From the NCBI GenBank assembly GCA_019925795.1, contig CM034311.1:36373472-36437471 (forward strand): a stretch of 64,000 nucleotides of DNA. The letters are read 5' to 3'. This stretch comes from Dendrobium chrysotoxum. Lineage: Eukaryota > Streptophyta > Magnoliopsida > Asparagales > Orchidaceae. Position numbers and translations under genes: made by a program. This document shows, piece after piece, positions 21,880 through 32,268 of the stretch (position 1 is the stretch's first letter; each line of letters opens with the position of its first letter). The notes below the pieces were generated by a model. That model had not been told where the DNA came from and did not search any database. It saw nothing but the letters and a program-made list of their open reading frames with translations.

Positions 21880-22620
21880 CTGCAATCCTTAAAGGGGCAA
21901 TAAGTCCATCAATGTTCTTTATTGTGATCTTTATTTTGTGTTGCTCTTGAAGGTGTTTCTTGTATAGCATGTTCAGTTTTTTTTTATTGTAAAATGCCAT
22001 CCAGCAGTGCCTTGAACTTGTGTTTGAGTGCTAATATGAAATATCCTAGTGAGGTTTAGAGAAGCTCTTAATGAAGAGTTCCTCAAAAGTATGAATCGAG
22101 TCATTTGAAAGATTGTTGAACTACTCAAGTGATAGATCAATAAAGATATTCACAAATGGTTGGACAAGGAGGGCTTCGTTTCCTTTAATGTAAGCCAAGT
22201 GCTGCCTAGGTATTCTAGTCCATCAAATATCTTGGATAATGGATTGACAAATCCTAATGGGTATTGAATTTGCTTATATCCTTTAAGTTATAAACAATCT
22301 CTTTTATGTTGTCCTCTACTTATTTGGTGTTGAAGGCGTGCTTGATTGTGTGGTTGATCATGTCCTATAATTGAGCCAAGCACAAGGTAGATGGAGAAAT
22401 CTCAGTACATGTTGAAATTAAAGAAATAAATGAAGTAGGCTCATGGATTGACATTAGTGTAACTCTCATGGGCTCCTCTATTATCATTTTGCCAATGTTG
22501 TCCTCATCATATTGAGCATACCACTCTAAATTGGCGATTTTATTGTCCTCATCATATGGATTGTTCCATCAATGGTAGTTAGTTGGGCTGATATTATTAC
22601 CATCACTTTTATAATCTCGT
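21880..22620 (-). pseudogene. Decayed Ty3/gypsy gag remnant
   Basis: Minus-strand fragments resemble the retrotransposon gag domain, notably FNNLSNDSIHTFEELFIKSF (compare the W-F/L-N-x-L...SI.SFEEL pattern of plant gypsy Gag). Reading is interrupted by many stops and frame changes. The copy is ancient and the boundaries are uncertain. Confidence 0.3.
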
Positions 22621-22996
22621 CCGCCAAAGATTGGGGATACGAGGTGTGGGCCTCCTCTTTGGGTTATGAGGCTGAATTAAGTAAGTGGAAAGGAGCTTGC
22701 TCAATATCATTAACACTACCCTCGAATATCATATTTATTTTCCAGACATTTTAATGGGATATAATGAGAAGTATAAAGATGTAACGGATTGATAAAAAAT
22801 CACGCATCTCTTCATCCTTCATACATTGTCCTAGTACTTCCATCTAATCCTCTATACTAGGAGGCACTCTTGAAAACTATAAAGTGACGAGAAAAGCCTA
22901 CTAATTGGATGTGAGTAGGAGGAATGAACTCTTAGGCCACCAGACTAAGTACTAATAGACAAATGATCTATGATCTAATATTTTTGTTGGAAAGAT

Positions 22997-24317
22997 CACT
23001 ACAGGAAAATCCTCTGTTACCGGCGGACAAATTCTATCGGTAACAATGGAAATCTGCTGGAAAACTTTATTTTCCGGCAAATTTCCGACGAAAACCCATC
23101 CGACGGTAATTCGCACGTCGGAAAATCTAAATCGGCGAATTTTTTCCACCGAAAATATTTCCGACTGATTTTCTGACGCATTTCCGGTATAAAAAAAGGA
23201 AAGTTTAACGTCGATTTCCCTTGACGGATTCCAGTGTTTAATCCGTCTGTATTTTTGGCAGAAATATTGCGCCGGAAGTACCGGTGGATAATCTGCCGCC
23301 CTATTCCGCCAGTCTACTATCGATCGTCGGATATCACCGGCAAATTATCCGACAAAAATACCAATTTTATTTTGAAGTATCGTATTTCCGGCGGATTTTT
23401 GGCTAATAATCCGCCAAAAATCTATAGCATAAATAAATAAAATAGCCTTCCCTTATAGGAAACGGATTTTTATAATACCACCTGCATATAAAAGTTCTAA
23501 TACTATATATATTCAAACATACACCTCTAATCAAAAAATCATCAAATATTGAATATAAACATATAAAAACAAACAAAAACAAGAAGAATATCATTAACAA
23601 ATATCCAAAAATAAATAAGTATATATGTCCAGAAAATAAAAAAGTACGTATGTCCAAAAACAAATAAGTACAGATGTTCAAAAAAATTACACAACATCTA
23701 ATCTGAATTAGTCTCCTCCTCTGCTGAAGCTGCATTCTTCCCACTGAACTGTTCCGTCCTTTTTTGCATTTCATCTAACAACTGAGTTTGCTGCATCTAC
23801 ATCTGCTAGTCAGTTTATGCTTTCCTGACCTGCTCTAGCTCGGTTGTAAGAGCAGCTACCTGTTGGCTATATAAAGACTCCTGGGTACTTGCTGAGAAGC
23901 TGAAGCCACCAGATATCTACCCTTCATATGCATAAGCTTGCGAGCCTAAACCGTAGACTATGTCATGATGCATTCCTCCTATCACTTGCGACCAAGTGCG
24001 GTAGTCAGAATATTCTGCTGATCCACCAGAAGAACCTTCACGTGCTGTAGCCTAGCTCTCTCGAAGTCGTTTATACTCCTCATATGAAAGTTAATAAAAA
24101 TTTAAGCAATTTAGACATGACATCAAAAATATTAAACTTATAATATACTGATGAAAAAACTGGCGGAATATATGACGGTAATGTTACGTCAGTAAGTTTG
24201 CCAAAAATTTCACTGTAAAGGTACTGGCGCATATTCCACTAGTTAGTCCGCCGCTATTTCCGATGCATGTATGTCCACCAGAAAATTCGAGGGGTAATGA
24301 CAGATTTTCGTGTAGTG
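22997..24317 (-). mobile_element. CACTA (En/Spm) transposon, non-autonomous, with GAT target duplication
   Basis: The left terminus is CACTACAGGAAAATCC and the right terminus, read on the minus strand, is CACTACACGAAAATCT. The element is 1,321 bp and is flanked on both sides by GAT (22994-22996 and 24318-24320), the 3-bp duplication expected for CACTA elements. Subterminal regions are rich in short CCGGCGGA / CCGACG / TCGGAAA blocks typical of the superfamily. Inside, on the minus strand, lies a remnant of an element-encoded protein (23708-24085). The transposase is missing, so mobility would need a helper. Confidence 0.9.
23708..24085 (-). pseudogene. C-terminal remnant of a CACTA-encoded protein
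   Basis: Read on the minus strand in one frame, the segment gives SYEEYKRLRES, then ARE, then GGSAEYSDYRTWSQVIGG, and a glutamine- and glutamate-rich coiled-coil-like tail ending before a TAG. It resembles the C-terminal region of the plant En/Spm-associated Transposase_24 / PTTA family by my recollection of that family. At least five in-frame stops interrupt it. Four are TAG, where CAG or TGG is likely ancestral, consistent with C-to-T decay of methylated DNA. Confidence 0.5.
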
Positions 24318-27187
24318 GATGTGAATCTAAGAGTCCTTGGCATCACCATTCTAAGACTAAAGGAGCAATACACTAATCTCCTAAGGCTCTAGAACTACCA
24401 TGAACAATTGATGGAAGCTAATTTGAGGCTAACTTGTCATTGGTGTTTGCGAGAAGTACCTAATGATTGGATGTGAGTGTTGATTATATGATTATTATCA
24501 TGAAGGTCTTGATGGTCATCAGAATGAAAAAGAATAATTCCCTTCATGGACCTATGAGAACAACCCATAGGTCAAATGTAAAGTGAAGTTCATCAAATTT
24601 ATATTTTTTACCATGATTAAATAATAAGATCAAACATATGCATGTATGTCAATGTTTTATTAGATAGAGCTATAAACAAGTAAGGTCTCCCAAGGGCGCT
24701 TCTCGAGAAGTCCTCTTAAGAGAACTTCTTAGGAATATCTCTCATGATGTCCTTTCGAGTATTGTCTCAAAATCCTCTTAGCCTATCTTATGAACTCTTC
24801 TGACTCTCTCAATGTATAATTTTCTCACACCAAAATATTCTTCCAAGGGCTTCAAATTGTTCTAAAGCATAACTCTTATATAGATCACAATTATCATTTA
24901 TTACAAATCCTATAATATTCACCATATTTAGATAGCTATAAGGCATATTTAATGTGGTCCACCACTATCCATGTTAAATATTGTACTCATGACCATCATT
25001 CAATGTTATTTTGGTGAGTTGTCACTTATATATGCCTAAATCCTAGATTCCATTCTTGGTATATGAAAGGACTTTAACTCATGACATATTCCATTAATTT
25101 GCATGCATTATCTGACTGACATGATTGCTATAGACCACTATCTCATCATCATTATAGACCTATATATCAAAGAACTAAGTTTAATTCTTTTTATTTTATT
25201 CTCTTTTTTTCCTTTTAATTCTAAAAGCCATATTGCTAAGTCATTTAGGATTATTGATTTTAGTGTATCTACTTGCCCATAAAGTCCCAAATATTCTTAT
25301 TCTTCAAGTTGTTTGATAGATTTTTTTAAAGTGATGAGAGCATCTTTTATTGTTGATAAGAAAGAGTACACAAGCATGTTTAACTAGCTCATTGATATAG
25401 TACCATGGCAAAAGCCATGGATAAAATCACAAGCCAAGGCCCAACATCACAATTTGGATCACTCATCATGCACAACTCTCCATATAGGAATTACTGCTAA
25501 TATTAAAGTTGACCTCAGAGGTTGATAATCTTATGTAAAAGGCTATCTCAAAAGCCTACAAGAATGTTCTTCATCCTATCTTTAACAAAAGACTCATATA
25601 ATTTCCCTATTATAATTCTCTTTTTTATTCATATGATACATCGACGCAATCTAGGTCTTATTACAGTAAATTATATGATTTAACCAAAGAAGGCTCATGA
25701 ATCCTGATAAAATTGATAAAGACTTTTAAGTATTCTCAAAGTACTCACAAGATGGGGGCTTCAAATCTATAAATTCTACCGAAATAAATTCAATGATTCA
25801 TCATTGAAATATTTCACTGTGACGAGCATTTTAGTCATAAATTGAAATTTTTCTCCCAAACATCAATAATGAATGGCACGAATTCACTCTTCCAAAATTA
25901 ACATATGAGCAGACGATGTTGTCACCTGGATAAAGTAGTTAGCCCACCCCTAAATTAAGGTTGATTCAAGTAAGTAAACCTAATTCAATGATGAACACTA
26001 CCACCAATGTCTCTAATCAAGAATTTAAATATGACATATCATATACAATAATTCCACAAGCGCGCCTTTGGTGTTGGATTGAAGCATAATATAAACAAAT
26101 TTGTTATCTCAAAACTTTTTTTTCATTGGAACTTATTTGTGGTTTTATAAAAGTCTTGTTGATCCTAAACAATCTGTCATTGCATTCCAATATTAGTATA
26201 GTTAAACACTCATATAAATCATTTATATCAATAATAACAATAATTTAAGTCCAACTGCCTTCATAACTTGACCAACATCCTCCCCTCTCCTTGGAAAAAG
26301 AAGCCAACATGCCAACCACTAAGCCAAGAATTTTGCAAGATTTGTACAATAAACTACCAAACCTTCCACAAAATCAAATAATTTATTTGATAAAAAAGCA
26401 ATACTTTGACTCTTTCTGTTCCATGGTGGCTTCACCAACCCAACTAAACAATTTTTATTGCATCCATGCCCCATGTCTGTCTCTATTTCCTCTTTCCCGG
26501 TCCAGTTTGTCAATAATTATGAGCTTTTCTTCCCCTGTCGACTGAGTCCATCGCCTTAAATGCGTTGACCCGTCAGAGATATCGGACGGATGAGGCCTGA
26601 GCGGCTTCCACGTTAATTAGTCAATTTCAATGGAAAGTGGGAGATTTGTCTCCCGTCCATTGAGATTATGCGTCTCACTGCCGGTCTGATCAAAGGTGCG
26701 TTAGTGTGACTTTTCTAAGGCACGAGATTTTCAAAATTATGAAAATGAAAAAAAATAAATAAATATTCAGTGAGCCACAGCTTGCCTTATTCTGTTAGTT
26801 AAAAGTTTTGATTATTAACTAAGAGGGTTTTGGATTGAAGTCTTGCGCATGTGATGTGCGTCTGAATTTATCTTAATTGACCTAAATATTCCCCCCACCC
26901 AAAAAAAACCACAACTTGAGCTTTGCCGTGAACTTAATAAATGACTTATGAGCTAAATTCAATGAGCTTGTGAGTTAGGTTTGTGTTAATGCTGACTCGA
27001 CTTGTTTATTATTGAGCTGTTTTATTTAAAAAATTGATATGAAATATACATAAAATATATTAACTTTTTAATATAAAATTATTAAGAATTTTTAAAATTA
27101 TATACCCTTTTAATAATTTCTCATTATTTTTATCATTTTATTATAAATTTACTTTAATCAAAATTTTTTAGTCTCTTTCATAATAAA
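24318..27187. other. Gene-free intergenic stretch
   Basis: No coding sequence is supported. Segment 24440-24480 resembles 22880-22920 (both contain ATTGGATGTGAGT), so the CACTA element probably landed in older repeat DNA. A SINE-like copy is at 26790-26912. The short frame at 26291-26545 has no recognisable features. Confidence 0.6.
26790..26912 (+). mobile_element. SINE-like repeat, copy 2
   Basis: TGTTAGTTAAAAGTTTTGAT is followed by GGTTTTGGATTGAAGTC (B-box-like), GAATTTATCTTAATTGACC, TAAATATTCC and an A-rich tail. This is the same order of blocks as at 29693 and 30050. Confidence 0.4.
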
Positions 27188-27734
27188 TAAGCTGGCTCAT
27201 GAGATGATTTGAACCCAGAGAATTGAGTTGGTGCTCTAATTAGAACTTGATTAATTAATCAAACTCAAGATCAAATTAATAGTGGCTCGAGATTGGGGTT
27301 TTGTTTGGGTTAGCTTTCTTACTACTTTCTAAAATGATTTTTTAGTTCAAAATTTTCTAATTCAAAAAAATTTTGTGCTAACAAATTATTTTAGAAAGCA
27401 AGAACAAAATTATCCCAAAAAATTTCTGAATTGACTAATTCATATATAAGGGTTTGCATTTGGTCGGTTTAAAATTATAATCAGTAATAAAGTTGATTCT
27501 CTAACAATTGAATCAAACAAATTAAATAAATTTTTTTTTGTTTTTATTCAAACGACACATCCCTTTTCACACTCGTAATCAGATCTATAGCATTCCTCAA
27601 AGAGGGGGTATTATTGGAATTACGGTGCCCGGGTTGGCCTACTTAAAGTGTAGAAAGGACTGATCAAAAGAATAGGATTCTCTGCTTCACAAAACTGCTC
27701 CTTTGCTCTTTTCCCACTGCTGAGAGAAGCAGTC

Positions 27735-27912
27735 ATGGCTTCTTTCGTCAAAGTAGGATTGTTGCTGGTTGTAGTGGCCGTCTTCGCCGGGCTGAATCTG
27801 TCGGCGGCGAAGCTCTACACCGTTGGCGACTCGATCGGTTGGACGATACTGAATAACCCCAACTACACAGCTTGGGCTTCTGGGAAGACCTTCCATGAGG
27901 GTGACATCCTCT
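27735..27912 (+). CDS. Phytocyanin exon 1
   Basis: It encodes residues 1-59 plus one nucleotide: the signal peptide and the first strands of the cupredoxin fold through FHEGDIL. The ATG at 27735 is the first in the frame and directly precedes the signal peptide. A TACTTAAAG motif about 100 bp upstream is a weak TATA-like candidate. This exon is identical in the copy at 33639-33816. Confidence 0.9.
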
Positions 27913-30900
27913 GTAAGTTGGTAGTTCTTCACCCATATTGCTCTTCAAATTAACAGCATGATGGCTTTTTTTTTTCTGAATCTGTGAGCATCAATAGCCT
28001 TGAGGTTCTTAATTATTTTTAAGTTAATTTTGTGATTTATTTTCTGTTAACTAGTTAATTTTAATTACTTATAGTGAAGGCCTGATGCTGTTGTTGTAGT
28101 ATATTCATTTTACTTGCTTTTTTTTTTTTTAATATTTAGTTATGTCCCAATTATTTAGAGTCGGTTTGGATGCCCTTTTAATTTGTTATAAACTGACTAA
28201 ACTATCTTTTTATATTATTCTTAATAGTTATTCTTATGATTATGAAAACTGAAAGTAGATAGGTTCATTTTTTAAATATGTTCCACAGTTTCCTTAAACA
28301 TGTTTGGTCTACTTAAAAATAAAAAAATAAGAATGCTTAGATTTGATTCCAAATAAATTTAGGCTTCTTTTGAGACAGTTTTCTTATTGCTTTCTAAAGC
28401 ACTTTTAGATATAAAAATTTTTAATTTAAAAAAATTTTGTGTTAAAAAATTATTTAAGAAAACAGTAAGAAAGTCGTCCCAAACGAAGCCTTAACCACTT
28501 GAAAATATAATTAGATGTTTATTGATGCTATGAGAGGTTAACTGCTCTTTAAATTTTGTGCGTTTTAAGGCAAAATGAATGTCTCGATGAGAGGAACATC
28601 TAATGGGCGTAATTTAAATTGATTAATTCTAAGTTCATTAAGATTATAGTGACGGTCCAATAAAACGTTCATTATATCTCTACCCGTCTTTGTCCAATGT
28701 TAGTCGTTTTTCGAAATCGACACACTTCATCGCTATTGTCTGGTGTCAATTGTCAACCCGTATCAATACTTAATATATGTTGTCAAAGCCTAAGATCTCC
28801 ATCAATTATCATTTGATGTCTACTATGACCAACACTCAAAGTTTGTTAGCCATTCACATTCAATACATATCTTTACAATCATTCTTCCCTCTTATAAATA
28901 AAGTGATCGAACTGATCACCAACCACCACCTAACGTTCTTCATCCTCTGTCGATCGTCATTTGATGCTTATCATTTACTAACGCCTATCTACAATTAGAA
29001 CTTCTCTTTTGGGTCACTAGTCTCCTATTCTATCAGAAGAACAATCGAGTTGAATGACTACCATTACCCGACTTCTGACTTCTCGTACTGACAATCTTCC
29101 AATACTTTTAACTACCATTCAAGGTCCACCAACAACTAATATTTTATAGGTACTTGTCTTTGTGATCAATTAGTCTCCACTTATATATGTTAGGAGTATG
29201 ATTGAGGCGACCGCTCGCTTTCACCTATGTATGAGGTTTCATGTCAAACAACATCATATGTTTGCTAATAAACAATGTGTTGCTCAACATTTTTTTTTTT
29301 TTTTGAGATTTTGATATATAAAATTGTATCTTATATGTGATATTCTCAAAATATTTATGAGAAATTGTCATTTAATATAAAGTTATCTGTAAATATTATA
29401 TGAAGCGACAGATTTAATTTTAATTATAAATTAAGAAACAAAATAAGTAAAATTAGTGGACGACCACGACGCTTTTTTTCTTTTGGAATTAGTGTCAAAA
29501 ACCGAACCGAAAACCTATGCTCTCAACCACTCTATCCGCCACCTCCCCCTTTTATTTGTGTAAATGAGCTCAATTAAATTCTAGCCAGCAAATCACGTGT
29601 AGGATCCTGTGGACCTCCTCCATAAAGAAGTAGAAGACAGACCCGGTCGGTTGGAGAATTGATGGGGCCCATCCAAAATAAATATTACCGCCCGAATTTC
29701 ATCTTAATCTATTAGTTGAAAATTTTAACTACTAATCAAGAGGTCTTGAATTTAAATCTTACATATATGATGGTATGCGAGTTTATCTTAGTTGATCTAA
29801 ATACTCCCCAAAAAAGAAGTGAAAAAAGAGAAATTATTCTGTGTGGACATCGGACCGTTCGGAGGTGAATCAGAATGTGCCACGTCACCTGATACACAAC
29901 AGTACACAGTCACGGTACACAGCAAATGAGTGACGTGGCGCGTTCTGATTCGCCTCTGGATAGCGTCCGTATCCGCATAGAATAATTTCACGTGGAAGAA
30001 AGACCCGATCGATTGGGAAATAGAGTGGGGCCAACCCAAAGTAAACATTACAGGTCGAATTTCACGTTGGTCTATTGGGTGAAAACTTTGGCTAAAATAA
30101 GAGGTCTTGAATTTGAGTCTTCTCTATGTGTGAATTTATTTTAATTAACCTAAATATCTATAAAAAAAACATGGAAGACAGATTGGTTGGCTGAGGAGTA
30201 GAGTGGGGCCCACCTAAAATAAATATTACAGCTAGATTTTGACGGTGGGTTAGCACTTAGCACAGATGCTTTCTCCAGTGGAACCCACCACGACTAACGT
30301 GACGTATGACGCTCTCTCATAAAATATCCTTCCTAATAGGTATAAACCTTCCCAAAAGGTTTAAAATTTTCAGATTTCTGTACATTTCAGACACATTTCA
30401 ACGTAGGAAAAATTTTGGACTTTCTTAACAATTCCAATGCTCTTTCCCTATCTGGCTGGCCCTTTGGCGTTCTACCAATTTGGGCTTCTTTTCTGCACCC
30501 CGATAGCATAATAGAGAAATCACTATATTTTGATGCCTGCCATTGATGCCTATTGACGCCGACCACCCAATGCCCACTGTTCATCGTCTGCAGACTGCCA
30601 ACATTTGCCACCTTTTGTCATCGACATGGCCAATGGCTATCACTAATTTTTTCCCACTATAATCTCGTCTTCTCTGATCGTGAGAAGGGCAGATCATTGT
30701 AATTGTCGATATCACTAAATATCGACATGACATTGTTGCATGAAAGAATCACAAAGGGCATTTTAAATTTTCTTTTGTCTGTGATAGTTGATGATCTATC
30801 AAGATTTTGTCAAATACTTCACCATTTTATATTTTATATTCTACCTTATTAACCATAATTAACACATTAACCATCTCTCTTTTCATGCTTTTTCCATTCA

Positions 30901-31349
30901 AATGAAATCTTAGCTTAACTTCCCTGCAATATGCCAAACCATATCTTGACTATGCAGATTTCAAATACAACAAACAATTCCACAATGTGTTAGAGGTAAC
31001 AAAGGAAGACTACAATTCATGCAAAAGTGGTTCTCCTTCAGCAACATACTCCACTGGCAACGATTCCATCACTATTAAAACCGCCGGCCACCACTACTTC
31101 ATCTGTGGGTTTCCTGGCCACTGTCAAATAGGCCAGAAGGTTGATATCTTCGTTGGAGGCGGTAAAGCTCCTGCACCTGCCTCCTCTGCTGCCCCTTCTG
31201 CTTCTCTGTCGCCGGCTTTCATTCCAAGCACGGCCCCTTCAGCGAGCTCGGCACTGGCACCGAGCTCCGGTGCTCAGTTGTCAGTGGCATTGTCGACGAT
31301 CATTGAGGTGGTGACCATGACGAGTGCTATTGTATTGATGGGGCTTTAG
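27735..31349 (+). CDS. Stellacyanin-type phytocyanin (blue copper protein), two exons
   Basis: Exons 27735-27912 and 30958-31349 join in phase to 189 residues. The donor is CT|GTAAGT and the acceptor TATGCAG|AT; the split codon makes Tyr60. Residues 1-25 form a signal peptide (hydrophobic VGLLLVVVAVFAGL). The plastocyanin-like domain follows (KLYTVGDSIGWT to VDIFVGG). Copper ligands are His68, Cys109, His114 and Gln119; Gln as the axial ligand indicates the stellacyanin group. Cys81 and Cys115 should form the conserved disulfide. After residue 126 comes an Ala/Pro/Ser-rich, arabinogalactan-like stretch, then a hydrophobic tail fitting a GPI-anchor signal. The protein is expected on the outer face of the plasma membrane or in the wall, in electron transfer or as a wall/signalling chimera; its precise role is unknown. 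The intron position after the G-D-x-L motif is the usual one for the family. The intron is 3,045 bp and holds MITEs and SINE-like repeats. Confidence 0.9.
28362..28490. mobile_element. Tourist-like MITE in phytocyanin intron, TSD TTA
   Basis: The element starts GGCTTCTTTTGAGACAG and ends GTCGTCCCAAACGAAGCC. It is flanked on both sides by TTA (28359-28361, 28491-28493), the duplication expected of PIF/Harbinger Tourist elements. The copied version at 34291 retains the better-preserved left end GGCTTCGTTTGGGACAG, so the donor has mutated since the copying. Confidence 0.8.
29693..29815 (+). mobile_element. SINE-like repeat, copy 3
   Basis: The block order is TCTATTAGTTGAAAATTTTA, AAGAGGTCTTGAATTTAAAT, GTTTATCTTAGTTGATCTAA, then ATACTCCCC and an A-rich end. 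It lies in the phytocyanin intron. The middle block resembles a Pol III B box. Confidence 0.4.
29830..29989. mobile_element. Palindromic MITE (AATTATT family), copy B
   Basis: The left GAAATTATTCTGTGTGGACA and right ATAGAATAATTTC ends are inverted. Inside, GGAGGTGAATCAGAATG mirrors CGTTCTGATTCGCCTC, and GCCACGTCACCT mirrors the later GTGACGTGGC. This is the best-preserved copy of the family here, about 160 bp, in the phytocyanin intron. Confidence 0.75.
30050..30172 (+). mobile_element. SINE-like repeat, copy 4
   Basis: The block order is TCTATTGGGTGAAAACTTTG, AAGAGGTCTTGAATTTGAGT, GTGTGAATTTATTTTAATTA, ACCTAAATAT and an A-run. It follows copy 3 with only the MITE between them. It is in the phytocyanin intron. 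Confidence 0.4.
30958..31349 (+). CDS. Phytocyanin exon 2
   Basis: It encodes residues 60-189: all four copper ligands (FHNV, ICGFPGHC, IGQKV), the low-complexity Ala/Pro/Ser segment and the C-terminal hydrophobic tail, ending TAG at 31347-31349. The acceptor TATGCAG follows a pyrimidine-containing stretch. No second copy of this exon exists in the window. Confidence 0.9.
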
Positions 31350-32031
31350 ATAGTATGATTTTGAAGTTTATGTTTGGTTGTTTGTTTGTTAATGACTGAA
31401 CCATCCAGAAATGAGTTTTAATCATCAATAGCTTGTGGCAAGTTTGTCTGTTATTACCTTAAAGATTTTAGTGTTTTCTATAGTTAAGGAAAAGCTAATT
31501 ATTATGTTGAGAAAATATGTCAAATTTAGGAAAGGATTACTTGAAATGCTATCATTGCAGCTTTATAGATTGTCTTTCTAATTCACAATCAAGCTGCTAA
31601 ATTTTTGTTTTTGAAACAGATTATTGCTGAATATTTTTATTTTCAGAAACATTAAGGCTGTAGTTACGTTGATGCTGAGAATTTGAGTGAAACAAAATGC
31701 AATGAAAAGCTCAAATTAATGATTGTCAGAATTTTATTTTATTCTTCACTTTCTTCAATTCATATAAAGGTAAAGGAATCCATATTTTCATATTTACTTC
31801 ATCCCAAAGTACTTGAATCTAACAGTTACTGAACAAAAAAATTTCAATGAAACTCGTTTCTAGAGATTAATGTCGACTACTTTCAAAAACTTCTAAACAA
31901 CCTAACCCTTAATGAAATAAACTTTAAAAAGATGAATATGTGTGTGAATTAATGCCCGATAGATCCTTTTACAAAAAGATTTTTACTTTCTAAAATAACC
32001 AGGAATTTCACATCGAATTAGTTTGTACAGC

Positions 32032-32268
32032 TCAAACAATGCGCACATCCATGACTCCTTTGCTGCTATTGATAAGCTTGCAAAACAACACATCACCCTC
32101 CTTGAGTTCGTTGTCTTGGACAAAATGATGCCATGATTTCCCCGCAAACCCAAAAGAGCTATTGATGAATTTGCAACTCACAATCCACTGCTTTTGTTTT
32201 TGTTTACAAAGAATGATCTTCTTGGGTTTTACATGAAAATGATCAGATACAAAGCTAGCTGGAATTGC
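32032..32268 (-). CDS. B3 gene exon 4
   Basis: The acceptor ATATGCAG is followed in phase by AIPASFVSDHF and the remainder of B3 domain 2 (QWIVSCKF, GKSWHHFVQDNELKEGDVLF), ending MDVRIV and a stop. It is separated from exon 3 by 10 kb of transposon-filled intron. The joined second domain is complete, which supports the assignment across that distance. Confidence 0.8.
   Translation of the reverse strand, partial: AIPASFVSDHFHVKPKKIILCKQKQKQWIVSCKFINSSFGFAGKSWHHFVQDNELKEGDVLFCKLINSSKGVMDVRIV

Larger units (their letters stand above)
27188..29607 (+). repeat. Donor segment of a 2.4-kb ectopic copy
   Basis: This segment spans about 547 bp upstream of the phytocyanin ATG, exon 1 and 1.7 kb of intron 1. 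It is repeated at 33116-35546 inside a copia element. The left edge is TAAGCTGGCTC (27188) and the right edge GTAGGATCC (29607). Beyond these points the two copies are unrelated. Confidence 0.95.

Noticed and set aside
23403..23774. 123-codon minus-strand frame inside the CACTA element
   Set aside because: It is in a different frame from the recognisable protein remnant and has the composition of AT-rich non-coding DNA.
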